Of a DNA stretch of 64,000 nt, positions 1 to 9,216 are shown one piece after another (position 1 is the stretch's first letter; the number at the start of each line of letters is the position of its first letter). Under the pieces are notes generated by a model. That model searched no databases, had not been told where the DNA came from, and was given only the letters and a program-made list of their open reading frames with translations. The stretch is from Bacteroidota bacterium. GTDB lineage: Bacteria > Bacteroidota > Bacteroidia > AKYH767-A > OLB10. The stretch lies in assembly GCA_016713445.1 (NCBI GenBank), contig JADJPB010000006.1, positions 62,001-126,000 of the forward strand, given 5' to 3'. Position numbers and translations under genes: made by a program.

Positions 1-1189
1 ATGCTGGCGTGCAAAGTTGCTTACTTTGACTCACGATCGATGCAGCGGTATATTGAGGAATCATAAATCCAGAATCGAGTCCTGGATTCGCCACTAAAAA
101 AGATGGCAATCCACGTAAACCACTAATTAATTGATACGTTCTTCGCTCCGAAATACTTCCTAATTCGGCAATAGCAATAGCCATGAAGTCGAGCGGTAAT
201 GCCAAAGGTTGTCCATGAAAATTTCCTGCAGAAATAATTAATTCTTCATCTGGAAAAACAGTGGGGTTATCGGTAACAGAATTAATCTCGGTGAAAAATA
301 TTTGCGATACATACGTGATCGCATCCTTAGAAGCTCCGTGTACTTGTGGAATACAACGAAACGCATAAGGATCTTGCACATGCGTTTTGGGCCGATCAAT
401 TAATTCACTACCCTTTAAAATGGTTCTGAAACGCGTAGCGGTATTGATTTGTCCTGTGTGTGGACGAATCTGATGTATCAAATGATGGAAAGGTTCTATT
501 CGACCATCAAATGCATCCAACGAAAGAGCACCAATTAAATCAGCCGCTTTCTCTAACTGTTGCGCTTTTAAAATACATCAGCATCCATACGCATTTATAG
601 ATTGAGTGCCATTCAATAACGCTAAGCCTTCTTTTGATTTTAACGTAACAGTCTTTAATCCAAAATTCTCCAATGCACGCGAAGCTGGTAGTCTTTCACC
701 TTTCACACGAACTTCGCCCATTCCAATTAACGGCAGGGAAAGATGAGCTAACGGTGACAAATCACCCGAAGCCCCAAGTGATCCTTGCTCATAAACGACT
801 GGATAAATCCCATAATTTAAAAAGGCGATCAACAACTGAACAGTTTCCACTTGCACTCCACTATTCCCATAACTTAGTCCTTGTACTTTCAAGAACATCA
901 TCAATCGAACAATTTCTTCTGGAACTTCATCGCCCATTCCACAAGCATGCGACATCATCAAATTTACTTGAAGTTGTCCGAGGTCATTTTGCGAAATTGA
1001 TTTATTATAGAGCGAACCAAAACCGGTGTTAATTCCATAATGTGCTTGATTACTCCCATCCACTTTCTGGTCTAAATAATCACGACACTTTTGAATTCGA
1101 GCTTTGCTTCTTCTCCCAATTCAATTTGCACACCAGGCTTTAATATATTTGCAATGGTATCAAAAGTGATATGATGGGATGAGATGAAA
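1..1189 (-). CDS. hutH: Histidine ammonia-lyase, partial and frameshifted
   Basis: Catalyses deamination of L-histidine to trans-urocanate, the first step of histidine degradation, in the cytoplasm. The middle piece (578-1063) carries YGINTGFGSL and the LGASGDLSPLAHL segment, whose Ala-Ser-Gly forms the MIO cofactor in this family. After a frame change near 575 the protein continues to base 1 with family-typical stretches such as IEPFHHLIHQIRPH and AGNFHGQPLALPLDF. A second frame change near 1108 separates the N-terminus (HITFDTIANILKPGVQIELG) from ARIQKCRDYLDQKVDG. The gene runs off the left edge, so the C-terminus is missing. No ATG fits the N-terminal frame, so the true start is unresolved; it lies next to or overlaps the hisS stop. 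Same strand as hisS. Both breaks are probably sequencing errors. Confidence 0.85.
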
Positions 1190-2584
1190 TTAGAATATGT
1201 TTCTAAAATTAATAATTTTTCTTTCTTTAATAAATTCAATCAAACTATTCAAATCCATTTTTGTTGATCACCCGTCTTCATGTCTTTTAACATTAAGGAA
1301 GATGCGGCACGCTCCTCTGATCCCGCCATCACTACAAATGGAATTTTGCGTGCATCGGCATACGAAAATTGCTTTTTCATTTTCGCTGCATCAGGATACA
1401 TCTCCGCATTTATTCCAACGGCTCTAACTTTATTCAATAATTGCAATGAATAAGGAATTTCATCTTCACCAAAATTGATGAACAACAAATCGAGCGAAGA
1501 TTCCACATTAGCAGGAAATAAATTCAACTCATCTAATACATCACAAATACGATCGGCACCAAAAGAAATTCCTACACCAGACATTCCAGGCAAACCAAAA
1601 ATACCTGTGAGATCATCGTAACGTCCACCACCGCAAATACTCGGATTAAAAGTTGCTTTAGGCTAATTCTTTTCAAAAATAGCTCCCGTATAATAATTTA
1701 ATCCACGAGCCAATGTAATATCCACTTTACACTCTGCTCTTTTAAAAGAAAAATTAGCTGCATAATCCAACACCGATTCCAATCTCCGAATTCCTTGCAT
1801 GCCTATTTCAGATGACTTCAATAAGTTCTTAGCAAATCAATTTTATCTTGATCGCTACCTTCAAACACTAACAATGGTTTCAATCCATCAATGGCTTTTT
1901 CTGAAACGCCTTTTGTTCGCATTTCTTCAGCTACTTTCTCAGGACCAATTTTATCAAGCTTGTCGATGGCTACTGTAATGTCAATGATTTTCTCGCTTTC
2001 ATTGAATACTTCAGCGATACCACTTAATATTTTGCGATTATTAATTAGCACAACTACATTCAATCCCAACTTAGCAAACACATCATCGATCAATTGCAAT
2101 AATTCCAATTCACACAAAAGCGAGTTGGTTCCAATCACATCGGCATCGCACTGAAAAAAAATTCACGGTATCGGCCTTTTTGGGGTCGATCGGCGCGCCA
2201 CACAGGTTGAATTTGATAACGCTTAAAAGGAAAGGAAATTTCATTTTGATGCATTACCACGTAACGAGCAAAAGGAACGGTTAAATCGTAGCGTAGTGCT
2301 TTTTCGGATATAGATGACGTTAGTTTCTTGCTATTCTTCAATGACAATTCATCCGCACTCACCTCCGACAAAAAATCTCCGGAATTCAAAATTTTAAAGA
2401 TCAACTTATCCCCTTCTTCTCCATACTTACCCATCAACGTAGGAAGATTCTCCATCGAAGGCGTTTCCAAGGGAAGATATCCAAATCGCTGAAAGGAAGA
2501 CTTGATAGTATCGAAAAGAAAATTCCTTTTCAACATATCTTCCGGTGTAAAATCGCGCGTTCCTTTCGGGATGGATGGTTTCAT
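1190..2584 (-). CDS. hisS: Histidyl-tRNA synthetase, frameshifted
   Basis: Charges tRNA-His with histidine; class II aminoacyl-tRNA synthetase, essential and cytoplasmic. Visible: N-terminal KPSIPKGTRDFTPEDMLKR, motif 2 region ALRYDLTVPFARYV, and FKRYQIQPVWRADRPQKGRY; later LARGLNYYTGAIFE and the histidine-binding region ICGGGRYDDLTG, then the anticodon-binding domain (VRAVGINAEMYP, DARKIPFVVMAGSEE, MKTGDQQK). The frame is broken near 2155 (a run of 8 T on the coding strand), near 1832, by an in-frame TAG at 1663-1665, and near 1258. Past the last break the frame continues MDLNSLIEFIKE to a TAA at 1190-1192. ATG at 2584 is preferred over an upstream TTG at 2593 that would overlap the preceding gene. 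A live cell needs this gene, so the breaks are most likely read errors. Total length about 460 codons is normal. Confidence 0.9.
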
Positions 2585-2589
2585 ACTTT

Positions 2590-3171
2590 TCAAATTAATA
2601 TACTTTCAAAAAAAATCTTTAAATCCACAAAACAGACATGCCCTAAATTGAAAAAGCGCTTATTTATATAATCTATTTCTTTATCTCCAATGTACTTCAT
2701 TCTCTCCTTATCTTCGTTAGAATTTAAACACATTAATTTATACAAATGCAATTTATCTTTAAGTCTCAGTTTGTTTTTAACAAACTCAATTGGACCCAAA
2801 CAATTATTAAAACTATTCCAACAATCATTAAATACACTTAAATCATTTACAGAAGACAATTCTAATAACTCTTCTAAACAGTTTAATGCACCTCCCTTAA
2901 TAAAAAACAATTTAAATTTATAGTCTTCCAAAATTCCACTAACTTTTTTATTTCTTTCTGTCTCACTATCTGAATCTAGATCTTGAATAATTATATTAAT
3001 ACCATCTTCACCTGGCTGGATTAAATTTTTCTTAATTAAAGATAGTTTGTCTTTACCTCCACTTTTAATATAACTTATATCATTAGATGAAATTTCAAAT
3101 TTATAATAATCTACAAAGTCCTTCATGAACTTAATATCAGAATCTCCCTCTACACAAATTACTATTTTCAT
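2590..3171 (-). CDS. Small TOPRIM-domain protein paired with an AAA ATPase
   Basis: 193 residues. The N-terminus has the TOPRIM signature: a beta strand ending in the conserved acid (VICVEGDSD, Glu8), then IIIQDLDSDSE with the DxD acids at 64 and 66. TOPRIM domains bind divalent metal and act in nicking, cleavage or primase chemistry. The short length recalls DUF3226/RloB-like proteins rather than full OLD nucleases; the rest (Lys/Leu-rich, mostly helical) is not recognised. Its start is 9 bp after the upstream ATPase and its stop is 5 bp before hisS, so the pair is probably co-transcribed. An OLD-type ATPase next to a separate TOPRIM protein is the arrangement of PARIS (AriA/AriB) and related split OLD defence systems. 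The defence role is inferred from that arrangement only. The frame is intact and AT-rich. Confidence 0.6.
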   Translation of the reverse strand: MKIVICVEGDSDIKFMKDFVDYYKFEISSNDISYIKSGGKDKLSLIKKNLIQPGEDGINIIIQDLDSDSETERNKKVSGILEDYKFKLFFIKGGALNCLEELLELSSVNDLSVFNDCWNSFNNCLGPIEFVKNKLRLKDKLHLYKLMCLNSNEDKERMKYIGDKEIDYINKRFFNLGHVCFVDLKIFFESILI

Positions 3172-3180
3172 AATGCAAAA

Positions 3181-4248
3181 CTATCTTATTTCATTTTTTA
3201 AATCAATTGAATTCTCAAATTCCTCAAAATTGTAACAAACGGCCATAGGATATCCATTTTTATTTCTACGTAAATTAACTATTCGAATGAAACTCCTAAA
3301 CTCCTGATTCTCTTTTGCAAAACTGACCAATGACGTCAAACATTCTTTGCTATGTGTAGTTGCAAAAACCTGATTATCATATTTTCGAAGATTGCTAAAA
3401 ATCGACTTCCAAAAGAAAGGAAACTTTTTGAAATATATTCCTGAATCAATTTCATCAATCATAAGCTTTCCATCTTTACACATAAATAATTCCATAATAA
3501 TTCTAAATAGCTTAACAAATCCATCTCCAAACATTGACATCGGAACAGGCAGATTTGAAGATTTCAAATAAACTATCAATCTTGATCCTCTTCCTTTTTC
3601 ACTTATAACTTTAATGGATTCTAAGTCCATGAAAATCTTTGACAACAAGTCTATAATCAAAAATTCATTGTCCTTATTAAGAGAAATAAAATTCGAATAA
3701 TACCCAACTAAATCACTCGAGTAAAAGAAACCAGAACTAACAAATGGAACATAACCTCCATGTCGAGTCAACTTAGATATTAAAGCCTTTGGAATTTCAT
3801 TTACGTAGTAAACATCATAAAATAAGTCATCAATATCTTTTAAATCATTTCTTAAAACATTGTTTAATGATAATTCATAACCAAGAAGTTTAACTAATTC
3901 ATTATTTCTTTTAAGTTCATCAATATGTAATCTTTTGCACTTAATTCTATTTACCTCATTATTTTCATATTTTATTGCTACTTCAAACTTTTTATTTTGT
4001 TTTTGAGAAGAGTAATAATCGATAATTATATCAGTATTTAAATCGCTTAAACCACTTCTCACACCAGCCATATGGTGAAGACAAAGTATTGATTCGTCAA
4101 AATTTTCTGAAACCAAAGCAGCTTCCATCAGAGATGATTTGCCAACATTATTATCTCCGATAATAATATTAAACCTCCCTAGGTCTTTCAGTTTAAAATT
4201 AGAAAAACTTTTAAAATCATTAATTTCTATTTCCTTAATATGTGCCAT
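3181..4248 (-). CDS. OLD-like AAA ATPase (AAA_15/AAA_21 type)
   Basis: 355 residues, SMC/ABC-like ATPase. N-terminal strand IKEIEINDFKSFSNFKL leads into Walker A GDNNVGKSS (31-39), typical of RecF/OLD-type ATPases. A signature-like MFGDGFVKLFRI lies at about 239-250, Walker B KLMIDEIDSG at 261-270, and the switch histidine segment FATTHS at 295-300. The region 100-240 has no recognised domain and no long coiled coil. There is no C-terminal TOPRIM, unlike one-chain OLD proteins; that function is supplied by the next gene 9 bp downstream. The gene starts 5 bp after ettA ends, so it is embedded in a run of same-strand genes. Probable role: sensor/ATPase of a two-gene defence or DNA-processing module. 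The ATPase assignment is firm; the defence role is inferred. Confidence 0.7.
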   Translation of the reverse strand: MAHIKEIEINDFKSFSNFKLKDLGRFNIIIGDNNVGKSSLMEAALVSENFDESILCLHHMAGVRSGLSDLNTDIIIDYYSSQKQNKKFEVAIKYENNEVNRIKCKRLHIDELKRNNELVKLLGYELSLNNVLRNDLKDIDDLFYDVYYVNEIPKALISKLTRHGGYVPFVSSGFFYSSDLVGYYSNFISLNKDNEFLIIDLLSKIFMDLESIKVISEKGRGSRLIVYLKSSNLPVPMSMFGDGFVKLFRIIMELFMCKDGKLMIDEIDSGIYFKKFPFFWKSIFSNLRKYDNQVFATTHSKECLTSLVSFAKENQEFRSFIRIVNLRRNKNGYPMAVCYNFEEFENSIDLKNEIR

Positions 4249-4253
4249 ATTTG

Positions 4254-5930
4254 TTAGCTTACAAGTTTCTTATATCTAAATCTTTTTGGTTCCACATTCC
4301 CCAAACGCTTCTTCTTCGCTTCTTCGTAATCGGTATATCCACCTTCATAAAAATAAACTTGCGAGTCGCCTTCGAAGGCAAGAATATGTGTACACACTCT
4401 ATCGAGGAACCATCGATCATGGGAAATAATTACAGCACAACCGGCATAGTTCTCCAAGGCTTCTTCCAATGCACGCAATGTATTTAAATCAATATCATTG
4501 GTGGGCTCATCCAGCAACAATACATTCGATCCAGTCTTCAACGTCATGGCTAAATGCACACGATTTCTTTCTCCACCCGAAAGTACTCCAACCTTCTTTC
4601 CTTGATCGGCGCCATTAAAATTAAACTTCGAAATAAAGCTCCGCGCATTTACCGACTTACCTCCAATCATCATGGTTTCATTTCCGCCAGATATCACTTC
4701 ATATACTGTTTTATCGGGAACAAGGTCATCATGACTCTGATCCACATACCCTATTTGCACCGTTTCACCAATAGTAATCGTTCCGCTATCGGGAGTTTCT
4801 GCACCCATGATCATTCGGAACAAAGTCGTTTTTCCAACACCATTCGGTCCAATGATACCAACGATTCCTGCTTGTGGCAATGAGAAATTTAAATTCTCAA
4901 TGAGCAAACGATCACCAAATCCTTTATTCAAATTCTCTGATTCGATCACTTTAGTACCTAGACGAGGTCCGGGCGGAATAAAGATCTCCAACTTTTCTTC
5001 TTTTTCTTTCGTCTCTTCATTCACCATTTTATCATAAGCACCTAAACGCGCTTTCGACTTCGCGTGACGTGCTTTTGGCGACATCCGCACCCATTCCAAT
5101 TCGCGCTCTAATGTTTTACGACGTTTGCTCTCGGTCTTTTCTTCTTGTCCTAAACGTTTTTGTTTTTGCTCCAACCAAGAGGTATAATTACCTTGCCATG
5201 GAATTCCTTCTCCGCGATCCAATTCTAAAATCCATCCAGCTACGTTATCGAGGAAATAACGGTCATGGGTTACCGCAATTACAGTTCCTTTGTACTGCTG
5301 TAGATGATGTTCCAACCATTCTACGCTTTCCGCATCAAGGTGATTCGTGGGCTCATCCAACAATAAAATTTCGGGTTCCTGCAACAACAATCGACAAAGT
5401 GCTAATCGACGACGCTCTCCTCCGGATAAAATATTCACTGGCGTATCGGGCTCTGCACATCGCAAAGCGTCCATGGCTACTTCAATTCTATTATCAAGTT
5501 CCCATGCATTCGCTGCATCAATTTGGTCCATCAAAACAGCTTGTCGCTCGATCAATTTATTCATTGCATCATCGTCGAGTGGCTCCCCCAATTTATTATT
5601 TACATCATCGTATTCTTTCAAAATATCGACAATAGGTTGCACGCCTTCCATCACAATTTCACGAGCTGTTTTCGACTCATCCAACTCTGGTTCCTGGGGC
5701 AAATAACCGACATTATAGCCTGGTGAAAAAACCACTTCGCCCTGAAAAGATTTATCCAATCCGGCAATAATTCGAAGCAGGCTGGACTTTCCCGAGCCAT
5801 TTAAACCTAAAATTCCAATCTTGGCACCGTAAAAAAAGCTCAAATAAATGTTCTTAAGTACTTGTTTTTGTGGGGGATAGATTTTGCTAACCCCAACCAT
5901 AGAAAATATGATTTTGCGATCATCTGACAT
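4254..5930 (-). CDS. ettA: ABC-F translation factor EttA
   Basis: 558 residues, the usual EttA length. Two ABC cassettes without membrane segments: Walker A GLNGSGKSS (42-50), signature LSGGERRR (168-175) and Walker B LLLDEPTNHLD (189-199); second cassette with IGPNGVGKTT, LSGGERNR and LLLDEPTNDID. The ERELEWVRMSPKARHAKSKAR linker region between them is characteristic of EttA/Uup ABC-F proteins, which bind the ribosomal E site and gate translation by ATP/ADP state. A TAnnTTTG element on the minus strand (5990-5997) lies about 50 bp upstream of the ATG and probably drives this gene and perhaps the four genes behind it. Intact frame. Confidence 0.9.
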   Translation of the reverse strand: MSDDRKIIFSMVGVSKIYPPQKQVLKNIYLSFFYGAKIGILGLNGSGKSSLLRIIAGLDKSFQGEVVFSPGYNVGYLPQEPELDESKTAREIVMEGVQPIVDILKEYDDVNNKLGEPLDDDAMNKLIERQAVLMDQIDAANAWELDNRIEVAMDALRCAEPDTPVNILSGGERRRLALCRLLLQEPEILLLDEPTNHLDAESVEWLEHHLQQYKGTVIAVTHDRYFLDNVAGWILELDRGEGIPWQGNYTSWLEQKQKRLGQEEKTESKRRKTLERELEWVRMSPKARHAKSKARLGAYDKMVNEETKEKEEKLEIFIPPGPRLGTKVIESENLNKGFGDRLLIENLNFSLPQAGIVGIIGPNGVGKTTLFRMIMGAETPDSGTITIGETVQIGYVDQSHDDLVPDKTVYEVISGGNETMMIGGKSVNARSFISKFNFNGADQGKKVGVLSGGERNRVHLAMTLKTGSNVLLLDEPTNDIDLNTLRALEEALENYAGCAVIISHDRWFLDRVCTHILAFEGDSQVYFYEGGYTDYEEAKKKRLGNVEPKRFRYKKLVS

Positions 5931-6043
5931 ATATAAGTAATTGATTAATGAAACTTTATACCTTCGTTTTCTGTTTAGAAGGAGGAAAGCAAAAGTATCG
6001 TTTTCCGAGCTAAATGAGAAGTCTACCTATTAAATTAAAAAAC

Positions 6044-8178
6044 ATGCGATTTCTATCCATCCTTCTACTCAGTTTAATCACACAATCAGCACTTTCGCAG
6101 CAAACAAAGATGAGTTTTCGTCTGATGGAATTGATGAATGATGTAGAAAAAGCAAATAAAGAGATTTCCATTTTAGTCAAAGGAGAGTATTCCCAAATAG
6201 CACCTGAAATTGAAAAAGCTGGAGGCACCATAAAATTTCACGCAGGAAATATTTGCGGAGCTACGATAACTGCATCCACGCTTCGCTTTCTTCAGGAAAT
6301 CAAGTCCATAGAAAGAATGGAAGAAGGTCGAGTGCAGGTGCAAACATTGAATGACAAGATGCTCATCAATAACCGCATTGACCTCATTCATCAAGGTGTA
6401 TCACCATTGATCCAAGGATATGACGGAAGTAATGTTATAGTTGGAATCATTGATACCGGACTTGACTTTACGCATCCTGATTTCAAAGACAGCTTAGGAC
6501 AATCGCGTGTACTTTGGATATGGGATCACCTTCTTGCTTCGTCGGGAAACACTCCACAACCTTACAACTATGGTCAGCAATTTTCAAAAGCTGATATAGA
6601 TGCAGGTAATGCTACTGCCCATGTGGATCAAACTGCGCATGGATCACACGTAACCGGAATAGCTGTAGCAAACGGCGATACCATGATTGCATTCAAAGGT
6701 GCAGCTCCCAAAGCCGACATCATTGCTGTTTCTCTTAATTTTAATCAGGGAGATGATACATGGCTGAGTAGTATTGCTGATGCAGTGGATTATATTTTCA
6801 ACAAAGCAGATTCTCTAAACAAACCTTGCGTTATCAATATTAGTGCAGGCACTTACCTAGGATCGCATGATGGAAAAGATTTACAGGCAAATGCAATCGA
6901 TAATTTAATTCAAGCAAAAGATGGAAGAATGGTTGTAGCTGCCGCTGGAAATGCTGGAAACTACCCGTTGCATATTCAACATCAACTTAACAACGACAGT
7001 AGTTTTACTTGGTATAAAAAACATCTGGAAATCCCATTTACATCGAATTTTGGGCAGACACTGCAGACTTAAACAATATTCAATTTACCATCGGCGCAGA
7101 CCAATCTACACCCTATTACGAAGATCGAGCGCAAAAATCTTGGTCAACCATAACGAATTACTTGGGAGTTTTAGGAGTTGATACACTCTGGAGTTATAAC
7201 GGAAATCGACTAGCCATCTTTCAAACGTATGGTCAACTTGTTGGCGCACGATATAGCATGACTTATGTAATCATTCCAGACTCCACCACTTATTATTTCA
7301 GGTTAATGAGCAAAGGGACTGGTAAACTTGATTCATGGAGCTTCGAATTAGTATCAAGTGGGCTACCAAGCACTTCATCCTATCCTCCTATTGTAAATTA
7401 TCAAAACGCAGATTTCAATCAAAACATTTGCAGTTCGTTTCAATGCAGCGACGTTGTTCTTTGCGTAGGACAATACGTAAATAGAAACAATTACATCGAC
7501 GTCAATGGAAATCTTCAAACATTCCCGACAACAGAGGGCGCAATCGGAGCAAGTTCTAGTAGAGGTCCGACACGAGATGGACGAACAAAACCAGACATTA
7601 CTTCCACTGGTGAAGTTACGATGTCGGCTTTAAAACTTTCAAGTGCCGCTTGGTTTTTAGCCAATCAACCTTTCAAATTAGCACAAGGTGGAATGCATAT
7701 CCGTGATGGCGGAACATCTTCAGCCGCTCCAGTAGTTGCAGGAGCAATTGCACTTTATCTTCAAAAAAATCCAACGGCAACTTGGACCGATATTCGTAAC
7801 CGTATTTTGCTTTGCTCTAAGACTGATAATTTCACAGGGACCAATTTACCAAATAATATATGGGGGAATGGGAAATTAGATGCATTCAATATGATGATTG
7901 GATGCAATGCATTACCGGTTAAGGAAAATGCAAACAGCGCTTTCATGATTTATCCAAATCCCGCTTCTGATTACTTTACTATTCAATTAGGGGAAAATAA
8001 AAATGCACAGCAAGTAGAAATTTACAGTACTCTTGGACAAATCGTTTACAGTAAGATGGTATCATCTAAGGATTCCTCATTACGTATTCCAATAGATAAT
8101 ATCTCGAAGGGGGTCTATGTAGCAATTGTTCGATTTGAAAACCAAGCACCTTCCTCTAAAACGATTGTAGTCGAATAA
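6044..8178 (+). CDS. Secreted subtilisin-like peptidase with T9SS sorting domain, frameshifted
   Basis: Serine peptidase of family S8. A signal peptide (MRFLSILLLSLITQSALSQ) favours ATG 6044 over the in-frame ATG 6014. Catalytic Asp is in VGIIDTGLDFTHPDF (about residue 137), His in TAHGSHVTG (about 199), the oxyanion Asn in VVAAAGNAGN, and the catalytic Ser in DGGTSSAAPVVAGA (near base 7717). The C-terminus is a type A sorting domain: YPNPASDYFTIQLG, then SKGVYVAIVRFENQ, which directs export through the outer membrane by T9SS. The frame breaks near 7038: the first part ends in an off-frame tail and the protein resumes as EFWADTADLNNIQFTIGADQ. About 711 residues when repaired. Divergent from ettA. 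Substrate unknown. Confidence 0.85.
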
Positions 8179-8236
8179 GGAAAATTGCTCTTCAAAAACC
8201 GTCAGTAGTATTGATTCGATTGATTACTTTTGACGT

Positions 8237-9118
8237 GTGCTCCAAAAAGTAAAACACTACCTCTCGCTTGTAAAATTTTCGCATACCATCTTCGCAATCC
8301 CTTTTGCGGCGATAGGATTCATTCTGGCTGTTACACAGTATAAAATAAACCTTGAGTGGACGCTAGCTTTAAAAGTACTTCTTTGTATGGTATTCGCTCG
8401 TTCAGCAGCTATGGCTTTTAATCGATGGACAGACCGAGACATAGATGCACAAAATGAACGAACAAAAATCAGGGAAATTCCGGCTGGAATTATCAAAGCG
8501 AATGAAGCCTTACTATTTACACTCATTAATTGCATTGCATTTGTCACCACTACTTGGTTCATCAATCCTTTATGCTTTTACCTTTCGTTTGTTGCTCTCG
8601 CCGTGGTTCTAGGGTATTCACTTACCAAAAGATTTACGGCGCTATGTCACTTCGTACTTGGGCTAGGGATTATCACTTGCCCCCCTCGGCGCATGGATTG
8701 CAGTTAGTGGAGAATTTGCTTATTTACCACTTTTGTTTTCACTAGCAGTTCTTACTTGGGTCAGTGGTTTTGATATCATCTATGCCTTACAAGATGAGCA
8801 ATTCGACCAAGAGCATCACCTTCATTCCATACCTCAGCACTTTGGCGGAAAAATGCACTTTCCATTTCCCGTAAGCTACATATTGCATCTTCATTATTTA
8901 TACTATCCGCAGGAATTGAAGGCGGATATGGATGGATGTACTACATTGGATGGTTATTATTTTCCTTGCTTCTAATTCATCAACATCGTCTGGTAAAACA
9001 TGATGATTTAAGCAAAGTGAATATTGCTTTTTTCACGACCAATGGAATCGCGAGTTTAGTCTTTTCCATCTTCGTTATATTAGATGTATTATTCAACTCA
9101 TCACGATTCCTGTTTTAA
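8237..9118 (+). CDS. UbiA-family prenyltransferase, frameshifted
   Basis: Integral membrane aromatic prenyltransferase. The first Asp-rich motif is NRWTDRDIDAQNERTKIREIP and the second is FDIIYALQDEQFDQEHHLHSIP, both on cytoplasmic loops that bind the prenyl diphosphate through Mg2+. Hydrophobic helices surround them (FSHTIFAIPFAAIGFILAV, LLIHQ region). This subgroup is annotated as 4-hydroxybenzoate polyprenyltransferase; in menaquinone-using Bacteroidota the same family member is often the MqnP enzyme of the futalosine route, so substrate is uncertain. GTG at 8237 gives the usual LxKVKHYLSLVKFSHT start. Breaks: an extra G near 8667 and a missing A near 8850. About 293 residues when repaired, which fits the family. 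A TACTTTTG box ends 4 bp before the start codon. Confidence 0.8.
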
Positions 9119-9161
9119 AAACTACTTAGCGCCTTTAGTTCCATATTTCTTATATCTTAAA

Positions 9162-9193
9162 TTTGGAAGTATCAGAGTGAAAACTTACTTTTG
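9162..9193 (+). promoter_or_regulatory. Bacteroidota-type promoter upstream of the propeller protein gene
   Basis: TTTG at 9162-9165 and TACTTTTG at 9186-9193 match the -33 (TTTG) and -7 (TAnnTTTG) elements of the Bacteroidota housekeeping sigma factor, with a 20 bp spacer. The ATG follows 23 bp after the -7 box, giving a normal short leader. Confidence 0.5.
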
Positions 9194-9216
9194 ATATTGT
9201 AATTTAAAATTTATTC

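Noticed and set aside
2585..2593. TTG start of hisS at 2593
   Set aside because: It would overlap the preceding TOPRIM gene; ATG 2584 gives the usual KPSIPKGTRDF start.
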